Below the pieces are notes generated by a model, which worked only from the letters and a program-made list of their open reading frames with translations, ran no database searches and had not been told where the DNA came from. A program made the position numbers and the translations under genes. From the NCBI RefSeq assembly GCF_004379255.2, contig NC_056049.1, positions 24,660,063 to 24,724,062 on the forward strand: a DNA stretch of 64,000 nucleotides, given 5' to 3'. Positions 10,279 through 22,790 of the stretch are shown one piece after another; the first letter of the stretch is position 1, and every line of letters starts with the position of its first letter. Origin of the DNA: Salvia splendens. Taxonomy: Eukaryota; Streptophyta; Magnoliopsida; Lamiales; Lamiaceae.

Positions 10279-12352
10279 TTACTTGGGCCTAAGGTCCTTC
10301 ATCAATTTGAGGAAACAATCATCTCCATCTGGCATCGAGGAAGTTGCAGAATCGGCTGAGAATCCCTTTTCACGCATTTCTTCCATGAATGATCTTGCCT
10401 TGTCAACCTCATTTTGCTTTAGCAGACTCCCGATGATGACATTGTATGTTACATGATCAGGTCCACACCCGCGATTCTCCATATCTACCAGCAAACGTTT
10501 TACCTCCTCGAAAGACCCTTCCTGACAAAATGAACCAATGATCATAGTATATATATGAAGGCTAGGTTGTACACCATTTGAAGGAAGTTGATTGAAAAAA
10601 AGTCTCGCAATGCCATGTTTTCCATGTTTGCATAATCCGTTTATTAGAGCACCATACGTGACTGCGTTCGGGGTAAATCCTTTATCTTCAATCAGGCGCA
10701 ACAATGAAACAGCCTCATTAGTCTCCCTATTCCTACACAGCCCATCCAATAATGTATTATAAGTACATAAATCAGGACGCAGTTGTTGGTCTTCCATATC
10801 CTCGAAAAGTTTACGGCCCTCGGCAAATTTATTTATACTAAATAATCCATGTATCATGGTATTATAAGTATGGTTAGTTCGCACCAAGCCTTTTTTGGGA
10901 ATTTCAAGAAAAAGAAGCCAAGCTTCATCCACGCTTCCGTTTTTGCAATATCCATTCAATAAGCTGTTGTAAGTAACAATATCAGGGGTAAATCCTTTAT
11001 CTTCAATCACGCGCAACAATGAAACAGCCTTATCAATCTCTCCTTTGCTACACAGCACATCCAACAATATATTATAAGTATGCAAGTCAGGAAAACACAC
11101 TTGTTGATCTTCCATATCCTCTAAAAGTTTACAGCCCTCACCAAATTTGTTTGCACTAAATAATCCATGTATCATGGTGGTATAAGTATGCGTATCATGT
11201 ACCAAACCTTTATTAGGAATTTCAAGAAAAAGAAGCCTAGCTTCATCCACGCATCCCTTCTTGCAATATCCGTTTAATAAGCTGCTATAACTAACAATAT
11301 CAGGCTTTAAGCCCATCTCTCCCATGGAATCAAGTAACTGTTTTGCTCTATCTATTTCACCTTTCATACAAAATCCATCAATAAGTGTATTATATGTGAC
11401 CACATCGGGACAAATGTTTTGTTGCGTCATAATTTCCAATACATTTGTAGCCTCTTCCATCTTCCCTTCCTTACAATATGCATCGATCAATATATTGAAA
11501 GTCTGCACATCCAAAGATATCGTTGAATTGGCCATTTCATTCAATAAGTCTCCAACATCGGTATGCCTACCATTGTTACATAGTCCCTTAATCATGGAAG
11601 TATATGTGACAACATCAGGTAAAATACCCTTGCTGATCATCTCGGGCAGAAGTCGCAAAGCGTCATCCATCTTTCCACCCTTACACAACCCATCAATTAA
11701 TGTGCTATAAGCCCAAACGTTGGGTCTCCACCCACAACTTTCTAATTTACGAACCCAATCATAAGCTGCAATGACCTGTCCAGCTTTGCATAACCCATCG
11801 ATCAAGTGCAGAATCATAACACAATTAGGTTCGCAAACTTTTAAATCCAGAACCTTTTGGAATAATTTCACAGCTTCTGCCTCCTTACCCTCTAAAAAGA
11901 ACCCTTTAATGAGAGGGCTGATTATCACAGCATTTGGTTCGCAACCACTCTTAAAAAAGAAGGCCATTATAGCAAAACCAGAGTTTATATCTTTCAAGTG
12001 ACAGCAACAGTTAATTGCAATACTCATAGTGTACATATTCAGAGGGAAGAATTTCATCGAACACATTAAGGGCAAAACAATACTCCCCAATATTCACACA
12101 AACACTCATAAATTTGTTGTACACTCGAATAGAAGGCTCCGGCCGCATACTCTTCATTTCTTGAAACAATTTAATAGCATCATCTAATTCTTTAACAACA
12201 CTGAAATTTATTGTGTGCCGCTTAGGTTGTAAAGCCTTGGAAGAGAAGAGAGAGGATGGAGGAGAGAGAATACCCGTTTTATGAGACCATCGATTGAGAA
12301 ATCTTCTTCCATGAATGAGATCGATTGCAGATACGGCAGCCCTTCTGCTCAT
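10279..12352 (-). pseudogene. Restorer-like P-type PPR gene with one frameshift
   Basis: The minus strand encodes about 690 residues in two overlapping frames. The 5' frame (12352 to about 12050) starts MSRRAAVSAIDLIHGRRF, a basic presequence fitting mitochondrial import, and enters the first repeats. The 3' frame (about 12050 to 10279) holds roughly 15 P-type PPR repeats and ends at a normal C-terminus. The frames meet near 12045-12055 at VFDEI, where about one base is missing relative to the family pattern. Either this is a recent pseudogene or an assembly error. Residues of two three-repeat blocks are near copies of each other. Such genes normally control organellar RNA and some restore fertility in male-sterile cytoplasm. 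Confidence 0.85.
10640..11310 (-). repeat. Duplicated three-repeat block inside the PPR gene
   Basis: Two consecutive segments of 318 bases (106 codons) are closely similar in DNA; for example AGCTTCATCC recurs at 10921 and 11239. Each encodes three PPR motifs including LLNGYCK, TMIHGLFS and DKAVSLLR or NEAVSLLR. The frame is kept. This is how PPR proteins lengthen their RNA-binding surface. Confidence 0.8.
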
Positions 12353-13344
12353 CTTCAGGTGAGATTGGAAGTGAGAAAAGGAAACAATTGGGGAAAACTC
12401 TTCATAGTTAAAAACACAATTTATTCGTGCAAAGATTCTAAAAATCTAGAGGAAAAAAAAGGAATTTTTAAAATATGTTGTAAATATATGTTAATAGAGT
12501 TATTTTTTTATTTTTAAAAAATTTAAATTAATTGAGTCATTATAAAAAGTAATCCATGCAAATCTCATCCCTTCAATTTATCAATCTAACGGTCTATATG
12601 GCTCCCTATTATCTTTTTTTTAAACATTATAATAATCATAAAAGGGGCAAGGCAAGGATGGCATTTGATATATTATGCTGTTAGTAAGTTTCCATGATTC
12701 ACGCCTTTTTTCCAGCAAGATTTATTTTCCCTTCTGTAATTGAAACCAAATCAATCTCTCTTGAGATTTTTTTGTCCGTGAATTTAAACACAACCACGCA
12801 CAGTAAGAAGTTCTGCGCCGTCCTTCAGCATCTCAACAGTATTTCACGGTTATCAACGATGGAAGAATGTAAATAATGTTTATGCGTACGATTTTTGAAG
12901 TGAATTTACGTTCTACAAATCGTTGCAATTTTGTAAATTACAGATCAACAGAAAGATTAATGAATAGCTTAATTTGCATTACTGTCAATCCTCTACTATT
13001 ATCAACGATGGGAGAATGTAATTTCAATTTAGATTTATCAAGTTTTAGTTATTTTGTATGATAGTTTTATGTTTTTACAGTGACTATGCGATGACGGAGC
13101 GTTACGCTTCAAGGCATAATTGTCTATTAAAAAATTCATTGTTCAATGATGCATGCAATTTAAATGTGTTTGTAATGATGAAATTGAATGAGCGTGAGTG
13201 ATCACCAAATTTTGAGGAGAATTAAGATGTTGGTATTTGTGTTTTTGTTGCATTCTATGTTCTTGCGTGAACTATTGACAAGGTAGCAGCAATTAATGTT
13301 CGATTTGTGGATATAATGTATTCATAAACTTCCATTACATAATA
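12353..13344. other. AT-rich intergenic DNA upstream of the PPR gene
   Basis: No gene is supported. A short phrase, TATCAACGATGG followed by AGAATGTAA, occurs twice (near 12849 and 13000). The region next to 12352 should hold the PPR promoter, but I see no clear TATA box. Confidence 0.5.
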
Positions 13345-13894
13345 TAGGACTCGAAATTTTCGACAAAACACGATAATCTGACACGAATCCGCACGAAATT
13401 ATTAGGTTGGGGTCAAGTCTTATTGGATCCGTGTCCTTATCGGGTTGACCCATTAAGAACCCGATAATTTCGGGTTGGGTTTGGGTTGGATACGGGTAAC
13501 CCATTAAGAAATAATATTATTATTTTTATTATTATTTTAAAAAATATATATTACCTTAATTTTTTAATTTCTTATAAATTAGGTTTAAATAGTATAAAAC
13601 AAATTTTAATTGTGTAAATTAGGTTAAAAATTAAGGTTTAATCGTGTAATATTAGGTTTTAATCGTGTAATATCAGGTTCGGGTTGTTATCGTGTCGTGT
13701 CAACCCATATTATATTGTGGCGATAACGGGTTAGTGTCGGGTGCAGGTCGTGTTCGGATTTGAAGGTAGCAGGTCGGGTTCGTGTTCGGATTTACAGTTT
13801 CCTTAACATGTCGAGTTCAGGTTATGCCTTATTGGGTTGGGTCATTATCAGGTTGACCCGATAATGACCCAATCCGCACGATTTGCCAGTCCTA
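13345..13894. mobile_element. Non-autonomous hAT element A
   Basis: The 550-bp segment begins TAGGACTCGAAA and ends with the inverted form (TTTGCCAGTCCTA). It is flanked by ACATAATA on the left and ATATAATA on the right, a 7-of-8 match to an 8-bp target duplication typical of hAT transposons. Both arms carry many copies of the short motif GGGTT/AACCC, as is usual for hAT subterminal regions. No transposase is present. Confidence 0.8.
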
Positions 13895-13939
13895 ATATAA
13901 TATAAACATTGTTATTCGTGTATATGTACTATACATTGT

Positions 13940-14740
13940 TAGCAATTCATGAGGCTAGTACCCACTCACAAACGAAACCATCACCAATGGCAGAGAGTTT
14001 AAATCGTTCCCATAGGGGTTTAGCAATCCATGGGGCTAGGGTATAGTACTACCACATGCATTGAGTTTAATTTTTTATGTGTGTTTATTAGTTATACAGT
14101 AAATAATGTACAAAAATTGGCATTTAATGCACATGTGTCACACTAAATGATGTACCTATGTAAGGATTTAATGATTGACGATAGTTGAATCCATACCCTT
14201 TGGGTTTAGCAATCCACGGGGCTAGGTTGTGGTACCCACCCACAAAATGAAACCATCGGCAAGGGTAGGAAGTTTGAATCATTCCCCTAGGGTTTAGTAA
14301 TCCATTGGGCTAGGGTATAGTACCACCACAAGCATTGAATTTCATTTTTATGTGTGTTTTGGATTGCATGCAGTAAATAATGTACGGAAATTGGCTTTTA
14401 ATGTACATGTGTAATACTAAATAATGTACATGTATAAGGATTAAATGGTTAGCGGGAGTTGAATCCATACCCTTTGAGTTTTCCAATCCACGGGGTTAGG
14501 TTGTGATACCGACTCAAAAACGAAAATATCACCAATGGCAGGGGGTTAGAATCATTCCCCTGGGGTTTAGAGATCCATGGGGCTAGGACATATTACCAAC
14601 ACATGCATAAAATTTCGCTTTCTAATGTGTGTTTTGGATTTATGCAGGAAATAATGTACGAATATAGTCTTATAATGTACGTGCCTAACATTATTAATGA
14701 GTTTTCGTATATTATTCACAAGTGAATGACTATGTGTTTT
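13940..14740. repeat. Three-copy tandem repeat, unit about 270 bp
   Basis: The phrase CAATCCACGGGGCTAGG or a variant recurs at about 13943, 14210 and 14484, giving periods near 267 and 274. Each unit also contains CCATCACCAATGGCAG-like, TTTAGCAATCCATGGGGCTAG-like and GTAAATAATGTAC-like stretches in the same order. The copies have diverged clearly, so the array is old. I see no open frame conserved across units and do not recognise the family. Confidence 0.85.
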
Positions 14741-15125
14741 ATGCAAGTGAGGTTTGTTAGAATCCTTATTAAAATATCTTTAATTTGCTATAAGTTGTGT
14801 TAAAAAATAATTTAAATTGAGATAATTATAATTATTTAAAGTTTTGGGATATTTTTTAAAAGTTAATTATAACTAAATTTTTACTAAATGATATTAATAG
14901 TTGTAGTTAGTAATTTAAGGATGAGTTAGCAATATAACACATCCCATATTTGGTGGTAGTATTTATTATGAATATGTTAAATTGCTGAAAATTAAATGTG
15001 AATAGTAACAATACTGAAAAATCAAAGTTATCGATGCTCAACGCCTGGACCTATATGATCATGTGATAGGGACTCTTAAAAAAACCCTTTTAACTTTCCT
15101 TAAATTTAATGTTTTTTAATTTATA

Positions 15126-15346
15126 CTCCACATGTCCCATAAGAATATGAACTCTTTCAATTTTAGTCCGTCCCATAAGAATATGCACTTTTCAATTTTG
15201 AAAATTCTTCTCTCTCAGTGGAGGTGGGACCTATTCCCTACTAACAATACTTTAATTACTTGTTCTCTCTACCCCTCTCTTATTTACCAATTTGCATTAA
15301 AATCCGTGACGAACCCAAAGTGTATATTCATTGGGGACGGAGGGAG
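15126..15346. mobile_element. Stowaway-like MITE
   Basis: The 221-bp segment starts CTCCACATGTCCCATAAG and ends GGGGACGGAGGGAG, with TA on both sides. The end sequence is the common plant Stowaway terminus. There is no coding capacity. Confidence 0.75.
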
Positions 15347-15911
15347 TAGTAGATGAGGATGATTATAGCTAAAGAGAAGACATATTGATGGAGAAGTAGA
15401 TTTTGATGACTGTGATAATTAGGCTGGGTAAACGGTTCCACTGTTATTGGTTAACCGGTAATCGAATTGAAACTGGTCAGTTATTGGTTAATCGATAACC
15501 AAAATTAATAGTGTTCGGTGATGAACAGTTAGGACTTGCAGCTGTTGAAGATGGGTATTAACAAGAATACCATGTTGCCATGCAATTTCAGCTTTATATT
15601 ACAACAACGAAAACCCTAGTGAGATGATTGCTATGAAGTGTTTACATACTTAAAGACTTATGGTCAATTGATTAATGGCCTAAAAGCACCATGGCTCCTA
15701 TCATAGGAATTGAGGCTCAAGGCAAAAGAAAGATCAAATGGAGCCGAAAACGGAATCTTGGGTGGAAAGGTCTCTAAGAAGGGTATTGTTCAGTTTGCAG
15801 GTCAAAAGATTTCATGGCAAACAAGAAAACAATGTTAATCGATACCAAAAACATGCGAGCTTGTCCTAAACTCCATACATTATCTAAGAACAAGTTTTAT
15901 AATATTTAAGC
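15347..15911. other. Intergenic DNA without a recognisable gene
   Basis: A stretch near 15421-15520 repeats short words such as GGTTAACCGGTAAT and GGTTAATCGATAACC and may be the remnant of another small transposon. Nothing else is recognisable. Confidence 0.45.
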
Positions 15912-16932
15912 AATTTATCCATTAATTTCTATGAACGTGAGAAGGAACACAAATGTTGGACAAAGTAGTGGGCTGCACTCTATTTCCTGCCACATATGTA
16001 AGATCAGAATTTGTAAATATTTAACTAAATTTCATTTTTTACTCCCTCAAAATTAATGTTCAAATTTTCTTATTAATTCTGGTTTATTGTTTAGGGAACA
16101 TGCAGACACAGTCCAAATGTGAGCATACCATCTGAACGATTTCACGTCATTGATGCTAACTCTATGAATCAAGTTCAGAATGTGGAAAGAGAGAGGTCTA
16201 AAAATTTGTGATGATTCTAGCTCTAGAATGATATGGATGTCACCTGCTCAAAATTATGGAGATGCTAGTTTCATGGGAGAGAGTACACCAATGTAAACAT
16301 GGGAGGAATATGAAAATGATATGGATGTCACCTCCTAGTTTCATAAGAAATAATGCATATTCTTATAGGATGGAGGGAGTATTATAAACTAAAAATAGTT
16401 ACTTTACACTATTTATGGAATGGAAGTAATGTTAGTGGAGAGTAGCGTCTACATTAATAGTAGTGAAATTGGATTTCCAAAATAAGAAAGTCCATATACT
16501 CCCTCCGTCCCAATTACAAAATTAAACAATTGGATTTCGGCACGAAATTTTATGTAATATTATTTTGTGAGTTAATGATAAGATAATAAAGTAACAGAGA
16601 GGAAAAAGTAGAGAGTATTGTTTCCATTTAAGTAAACGTTTCATTTTTAATAGGAGACCTAAAAAGAAAAACGTTCCATTTCTAATGAGAGTACTTTTCA
16701 AGGACTGGCTAAAAAATTAATTCACTTTCCCATGTTCACCATTTAAAGAGTCATTTTGACTTGGCATGAGTTTTAAGGAATTGTTTGACTTTGTGAAGAA
16801 AAGTAAAGAGAGAAAGTGAGTGGAATGTGAGACTCATTTTAGGTATTAGTTTTTATATTAGATTATGAGTGTAAAAAGTCGGTAGGATATGTGGTCCGTA
16901 TACTAAAAGTGGAATAAAGTAAATGGTTCTAT
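15912..16932. repeat. Segmental duplication, copy 2 (partner 9205-10226)
   Basis: This is the second copy of the block described at 9205-10226, in the same orientation and about the same length. It differs by scattered substitutions only. The MITE at its right side keeps its right end, unlike copy 1. Confidence 0.9.
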
Positions 16933-16988
16933 AAATCGTGAACAAACCAAAATGACAAAAAAGTTCTTTAAATGGTGGACGGAGGGAG
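16724..16988. mobile_element. Stowaway-like MITE, left end mutated
   Basis: The right end reads GGTGGACGGAGGGAG followed by TA. The left end reads CTTTCCCATGTTCACC where copy 1 has CTCCCTCCGTCCACC. The element is about 265 bp and spans the right edge of the duplicated block. Confidence 0.7.
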
Positions 16989-17052
16989 TACTTTATAAGA
17001 TGTCAACATTTCCTTTTTAGTTTGTCCCACTTAAGATGTTCACTTTCTATAT

Positions 17053-17445
17053 TTAGAAATAAATCTCACTCTCCTTGTCAGCCTCATTTTGCTTTAGCAG
17101 ACTCCTGATGATGACATTGTGTGTTACACGATTAGGTCGACAGCCGCGATCCTCCATCTCTACCAGCAAACGTTTTACCTCCTCGAAAGACCCTTCTTGA
17201 CAAAATGAACCAATGATCGTAGCATATATATGAACATGAGGTTGTACACCATTTGAAGGAAGTTGATTGAAAAGATGTCTCGCAATGCCATGTTTTCCAT
17301 TTTTGCATAATCCATTTATGAGAGCACCGTACGTGATTGTGTTCGGGGTAAATCCTTTATCTTCAATCAGGCGCAACAATGAAACAGCCTTATCGATCTC
17401 CCCATTCCTACACACCACATCCAACAATGTAGTGTAAGTATGCAA
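17053..17445 (-). pseudogene. PPR gene fragment, duplicate of the restorer-like gene
   Basis: The frame encodes about 125 residues matching the last repeats of the PPR gene at 10279-12352, including KGFTPNTITYGALINGLCK and SFCQEGSFEEVKRLL. It lacks roughly the last 45 codons of that gene, being cut near 17075 and followed by unrelated sequence. The N-terminal side ends in the middle of a repeat near 17445. Four to five repeats remain and no presequence is present. It is a dead fragment carried along with the segmental duplication. Confidence 0.85.
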
Positions 17446-17479
17446 ATTAGAGTTATTTTTAGATTACATTACTAAAATG

Positions 17480-18757
17480 TAGGGATGTCAATGTAACCCG
17501 AACCCACGGGCCGGCCCGTATAACCCGATAAAAATACAGGGTTAGGGTTGTAATTTCGTAGCCCGAATTTAAATTCGGGCCATTCGGGCTGACCCGTTCG
17601 GGTTGTCGGGTTAGGCGGGCTGACCCGTTCGGGTTACGGGTCGACCCGTCGGGTTGAAGGCTTCTGCACAGCGAGCAGTTTTTGTAACGGTCATAACTTT
17701 CTCTACAAAGCTCCGATTGAGCCGTGCAATATATCCACGCGAAGCTCTTTCGAAGACGAAGAGAATGATATGTATTAGAGGTTTATCAGACTTCAAAATC
17801 GCGAGAAACATTGACTCAAACAAGGCTGCTGCACATCCACATATTTTGTGTACATTTTCTAATCAATTTTCTATCATTTCTCAACAAACATATAAACATA
17901 CCAAAATATAGAAATATAATCAAAATCATCCAAGACAACCCTCTAAAACCATGCAAAATCCAAATACGTCAACCGACTATATAAGATCACGAAAAAAATC
18001 ACCATGTGGTTCATGGATTCATAAATACTCGTATATAAAAGCTTTCTTTTAGTATATTTCCAATATAATAGTGCAAAGTGTTTTGACGCCGCTTCGTCAT
18101 TGAATTATGCGTACTTTGATGATTTTTAAAACAAAGATAAATTATTATTTGACTTATTTACAGCTGGAATAAATTAAATTTGACCAATCATAATTCAAGA
18201 AAACTTAGAGTTACTCCAATTAGCTAGCATCTTGATAATTCACTCTTTAACAATTCAAATTTTTTTTGTTACATCTACGATGCACCTCTCACGTTATGAA
18301 AATTTTATTTAATTTTCTACGAATTGATTTATGTTTGAATTTTGAAACAAAGTGTTGATTTATGTTTTAAATACATAAACATAAACATACTATTGATAGA
18401 TATTTTGTAAATAATTATGTAATGAATAAGTTATTTAAATTTAAATAACTTAATCTTTTTAAAAAATATTAAAGAAAATTAAAAATATGTATTTCATTGT
18501 TGAATGATTAATTAAAAATATGTATATAATTAAAGAAAATTTAAAATACGTATTATTTTTTGAAAATATTAAAAGAATTAAAAATACGCATTGGCCCGAA
18601 TAACCCGGTGGGTTAGCCCGAAACCCGAAGGGTTAGGGTTAGGGTCGAACTTTCATAACCCGAAAAAATCATAACCCGAATAGCCCGTACCCGAATGGCC
18701 CGACAACCCGAACGGGTTGGCCCGAACCCGAACGGGTTGGCCCGATTGACATCCCTA
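17480..18757. mobile_element. Non-autonomous hAT element B
   Basis: Perfect 13-bp inverted ends (TAGGGATGTCAAT) bound 1,278 bp, and the 8-bp target CTAAAATG is repeated exactly at 17472-17479 and 18758-18765. Both arms are dense in CGGGTT/AACCCG words, giving long imperfect palindromes; the middle is AT-rich and non-coding. Without a transposase it must have been moved by a related hAT element elsewhere. The exact target repeat suggests fairly recent insertion. Confidence 0.93.
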
Positions 18758-18765
18758 CTAAAATG

Positions 18766-19443
18766 TATTTCCATTATTGAATAATTAGAGTCTATCAACA
18801 GAATTTAAAGTTGTCTTCTGGATTTTCTTTGTCGGTTCTGTCCCGGAATGGATTTGAGTCAAACCGCATAGGGTTAGTTATTATAACTGTGATTTTTGTA
18901 TTAACTTTTCCAATCAAGAAATACAATAATCTTATTGGTTTCTATGGTTTTCTCGTTAAACCCTAAGCCCTCTTCGCGAAATAATCAAACTTCTATGCAT
19001 GTGCTATAATCTCCCGTTGTTCCCTACAGTCCATCGGCGTGCGAATTAAATTTAGGAAGCTTAAACTCAACTGGTGCTTTCATCCCGATTCTTTTGGGCT
19101 ATTTTCTCTATCACATGTCATTGAAATGCAATCAACATACATATAGTTTACAAACATTTTTATATGGCCATGATTTTATCTACCCAAATTTTTTACAATG
19201 ACTAACGTAGAAATATTTGTCCAATAAAAAAAGTAAAACAAAAGAAAATAAAACTGTTAAATTCTTAATCATGAGGACATGTAATTGAAAAGGTGGGAGA
19301 AATATATGGTGGATTAATTAAAAAGCAAAACAAAATGAATTAGAAAAGAAGCTCTAAAGCTTGACAGATTCAGTCACTCCAGAGAGCTAGAAAACACAGC
19401 ATTCCATCTGTTGAGGTGTGCATCATTGGTACATATAAAAGGG

Positions 19444-19496
<53 letters not shown>

Positions 19497-19698
19497 GCTA
19501 TAATGTTACAAATCTGGACGAGTCGGGATCTCAAAATTCACGGGAAGAAACCAAATACGAATATTGAAGACTTAGTTGAACCTCAGAGAAAGCTTCCCAT
19601 TGCAGTATTTGCCAAAATGTTGCTGAGATCTCCAAGTAGAGTTATCCAAGATTGGAATATCACACGAAAGCAAACTCCCTCGAAAGATCTCTTTATCT
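18766..19698. other. Intergenic DNA and 3' side of RPN8
   Basis: No gene is visible. The right part is expected to include the 3' untranslated region of the minus-strand RPN8 gene and a GA microsatellite. Confidence 0.5.
19447..19495. repeat. (AG)n microsatellite
   Basis: About 24 uninterrupted AG units. It lies some 200 bases beyond the RPN8 stop codon, possibly in or near its 3' untranslated region. Such a perfect tract should vary in length between individuals. Confidence 0.97.
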
Positions 19699-22600
19699 TC
19701 AGCTACCAGCAGCAGTAGGCACAGCAACTGGCTTCGAGTCTTCTGCCTTTTCGTGTTCTTTGTTAAGCATCTGCAATCAATTTTCCAAAATCTCACCAAT
19801 AGTGAACAAAGGAACTCCAACCACAAGCTTATCTGTGTCTATTTCAGGAACATAGTAAAACGAGCTTTCATGTGGCTCATTTTCTCATAGAATAACATGT
19901 AACCTTGGTATTTTCTAAACTACTAGTTTAATGAATTTACCTAAACACATAATAGTTCTTACACTAAACATAAATTTATTATCATACATGAAAAGTTTAC
20001 TTCCTGATATCCTAAGTATAAAAAGGCATTGTTCCAACATATAAGGATATTTTAACTTTGTAAAATCTGAATCGAAGTCGCAGTTGATATATTACTCCTA
20101 CAAGTTTAGAAGATCAAACAAATCTGAGTGTATCCTATTGTTAACAAGGTTGGAAACTATCATAATAAAACAAGACATGAGAAGAATTTCTTACCTTGTT
20201 ATTGATCAAATTGTGGAGAGCAATCACACTTCTGATAAGAGATGACAGATATATGACCAGCATCATGTCATTTGTTTTCACTATAAACAGAACACAGGTC
20301 AGAAACAATATTTGGAAAAAATTTGCAAATGTCATGACATAAATAAACATTGACTAACGCCCTTCTGTTTTACCTGCAAAAGCTTTAACGAGTTCCAACA
20401 CATTTAGGTTGGGCAGAAGGTTGAATACATCCTGCAGATATTTGGAAGCATTTCAAGACAATATGACATCATGTACATATAATACAGAGATTAAGAGCTG
20501 GCAGAAAATGGGAGGAAAGAAAGAAAGAAAAGCAATATGATATCATGCAGAATAAAATACAGAGATTAATGCAACACAATACCTGGAGATGGTAGAGGAT
20601 TTCATGATTCAGAGGGAGTTTCCCTTCAATAACCAGATCAAGATAACTTCGAATCTCTTTCAGACGTGCATCCAAACCCTTTAAAGCAGCAAGCTTTCCA
20701 GTCACCTGCACATAATAGAGATTAACATGCTTATTCAAGAAAACATTATCATCAGGATAATAAAAGGCTTTTAGGGCTAAATTAAACCTCTGTAGCAAGG
20801 GTGCTGATAGTTGTGTCTTTCACATCTCTTAACAAGTGTTCCACTCCTACATTATGACAATAGAAAGCATTAGCAGTTTTAGTTGAACAACAACCTGAAC
20901 TATTCGGTCCAAAGGGCTAAGTAAAAAGGTGGGAGGGAATTGGAAATAAAGCATCCTATGAAGATGAAACAGCAAAAGCAAGAAACATAGTAAAGGCAAG
21001 TTTCTTTTGACTTTGAGGTGTGCATACCAATTTCTTCAACTTCGTGGGCAGCAATTTCTGAAGGAACATGCACAAAGACCTTTTGGCTTTTCTGAGTGGC
21101 ATTCTGAAAGAATATCCAAACTATTAGATCAACCTACTGATAATCAGAAAAATGTTTTTTTCTTTGTAGCCTTCAGTTTTCCTTTCTTGTCATTGAATAT
21201 CTGGATGAATCAATAAACACACAACCATTTTTGCCATACCTCCTTAACTTCCTCAACAGCATAATATGCTTTTGTAGGTATTCCGAGCTCTTTTGGTTGG
21301 ACATCAATGATCACCAGTACAGGAGTGGGAACATAGCTGCAATAAGTAATGACAACTAAGCAGAAAGAATAGATAAGGTAGATGGGGAGTTCCCATTTCA
21401 ATTTTATCTAAACAAGCAAAGAAGAGGGAAAATGAATATGTACTGGGAGAACATAAGAATATAATATAAAAGGCGAGAAAATTCAAAATAAAACAGTTAG
21501 AAAACAACTAGTAATTTTTAGAAGTTTTTAAGTTTTTGGAAGTCAACAATCACTTTCTTAGAAATATCTTCCGGGAACCAAATTACAGCTGGGAAACTAA
21601 GGATACGAAAAAGGATACAAACAATACAAATTTCATATCCCTCTCAGAAAGAAACAAAATTTCAGATCCCTCTTAGAAAGAAACAAAATTTCATAAGAGA
21701 GAGCAGAATAAATTCCACTGTTTTTAAAGACTAGCAGTGCCAATTCAATTTATTAGGACTCGCAAAAGGTTAATGTATTCTTAATTTTAGGCACCAGCTA
21801 TGCCATTAAAACACAAACAAGAATCAGCAATTGTCAGGCAGCTGACTAATGAAGATAAAATTAATAAAGAACAGCTTCTTTGTGAATTGAGAGTCTGAGA
21901 CAGAAACCATACTCGTTGAAAAGTCCATGAATATTTAAGTCGTTCTCCTTCAGTTTTGGGCCTGTGCTATACCAACCAACAACATGCTCCTTTGCTGACA
22001 GAAGCAATAGACACATTATAAGCTCGGAGATGAAATACAGAAATTAATTAATCAAAATCAGGAGTCTTGGAATATCACATACCATTTATTCTTCTAAACA
22101 TAGAAAACATTGAATCGTGGTAATTGTGATCAAGAAACCAGATGCTAGGATCTCTGTCATCTTCTTCAAAAGGGACTGTTTATACCAAACAAGTACATTA
22201 GCAAATGCAGTTACCAGTATTTATACATAAAAATGACACATAATAAGCTGTGCGGCAATCGATAAGTAGTTCACACTACAGAGGATCAATTACAGCTAAT
22301 TCAACTACTATTTGGCATTTCACTGAAAACTCCTTTCCATTCCTATCTTGCCAAAAATTTAAAATCACAGGTGATAGTATGCGTCAAAATTGAAATTTTA
22401 AAGGAATGATTTACAGTCATTAATTAACATCTAAATCATATTCCCAATCCAAATCTGATACTATTTCCAGTGCCATTCAAACTCCTTACCCGCAGCTGCT
22501 CTAATGAGATCTCCAACTAATTTACAGGATACCTAACTCCGGAATTCAAAATTAAATCCAACATAAAACCCTAACAATTAATATTCAAAACAGGAAAACT

Positions 22601-22790
22601 GACCAGCGTAGCTGTTGGTGACGTCAACGGTGCCCTTGAAGGAGCTCCCGAGTAGAACGCCGACGACGCGCTTCCTGGTGTCACGCGCCACCCGATTGTA
22701 GTGATCGACGATGCTGAGCAGCACGAGCGGGTGCACGACCACCTTGTCGATCGGCCGCGAAGAAATTTGCTGCGATTTGATCACATCCAT
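19699..22790 (-). CDS. RPN8: 26S proteasome lid subunit RPN8 (PSMD7)
   Basis: Ten exons (22604-22790, 22083-22175, 21913-21994, 21240-21336, 21028-21103, 20788-20846, 20583-20705, 20374-20431, 20195-20280, 19699-19770) sum to 933 bases and encode 310 residues, matching plant RPN8 (about 308). RPN8 is the MPN-domain lid subunit that pairs with the deubiquitinase RPN11 in the 26S proteasome. The MPN domain starts at [14 protein letters not shown]; the metal-binding JAMM histidines are absent ([18 protein letters not shown]), as expected for the inactive partner. The C-terminal half ([40 protein letters not shown]) forms the helices for lid assembly. All introns are GT-AG. No lesions are seen. 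Confidence 0.96.

Noticed and set aside
17654..17911. 85-codon plus-strand frame in hAT element B
   Set aside because: No transposase motif; it is a chance frame in a non-autonomous element.
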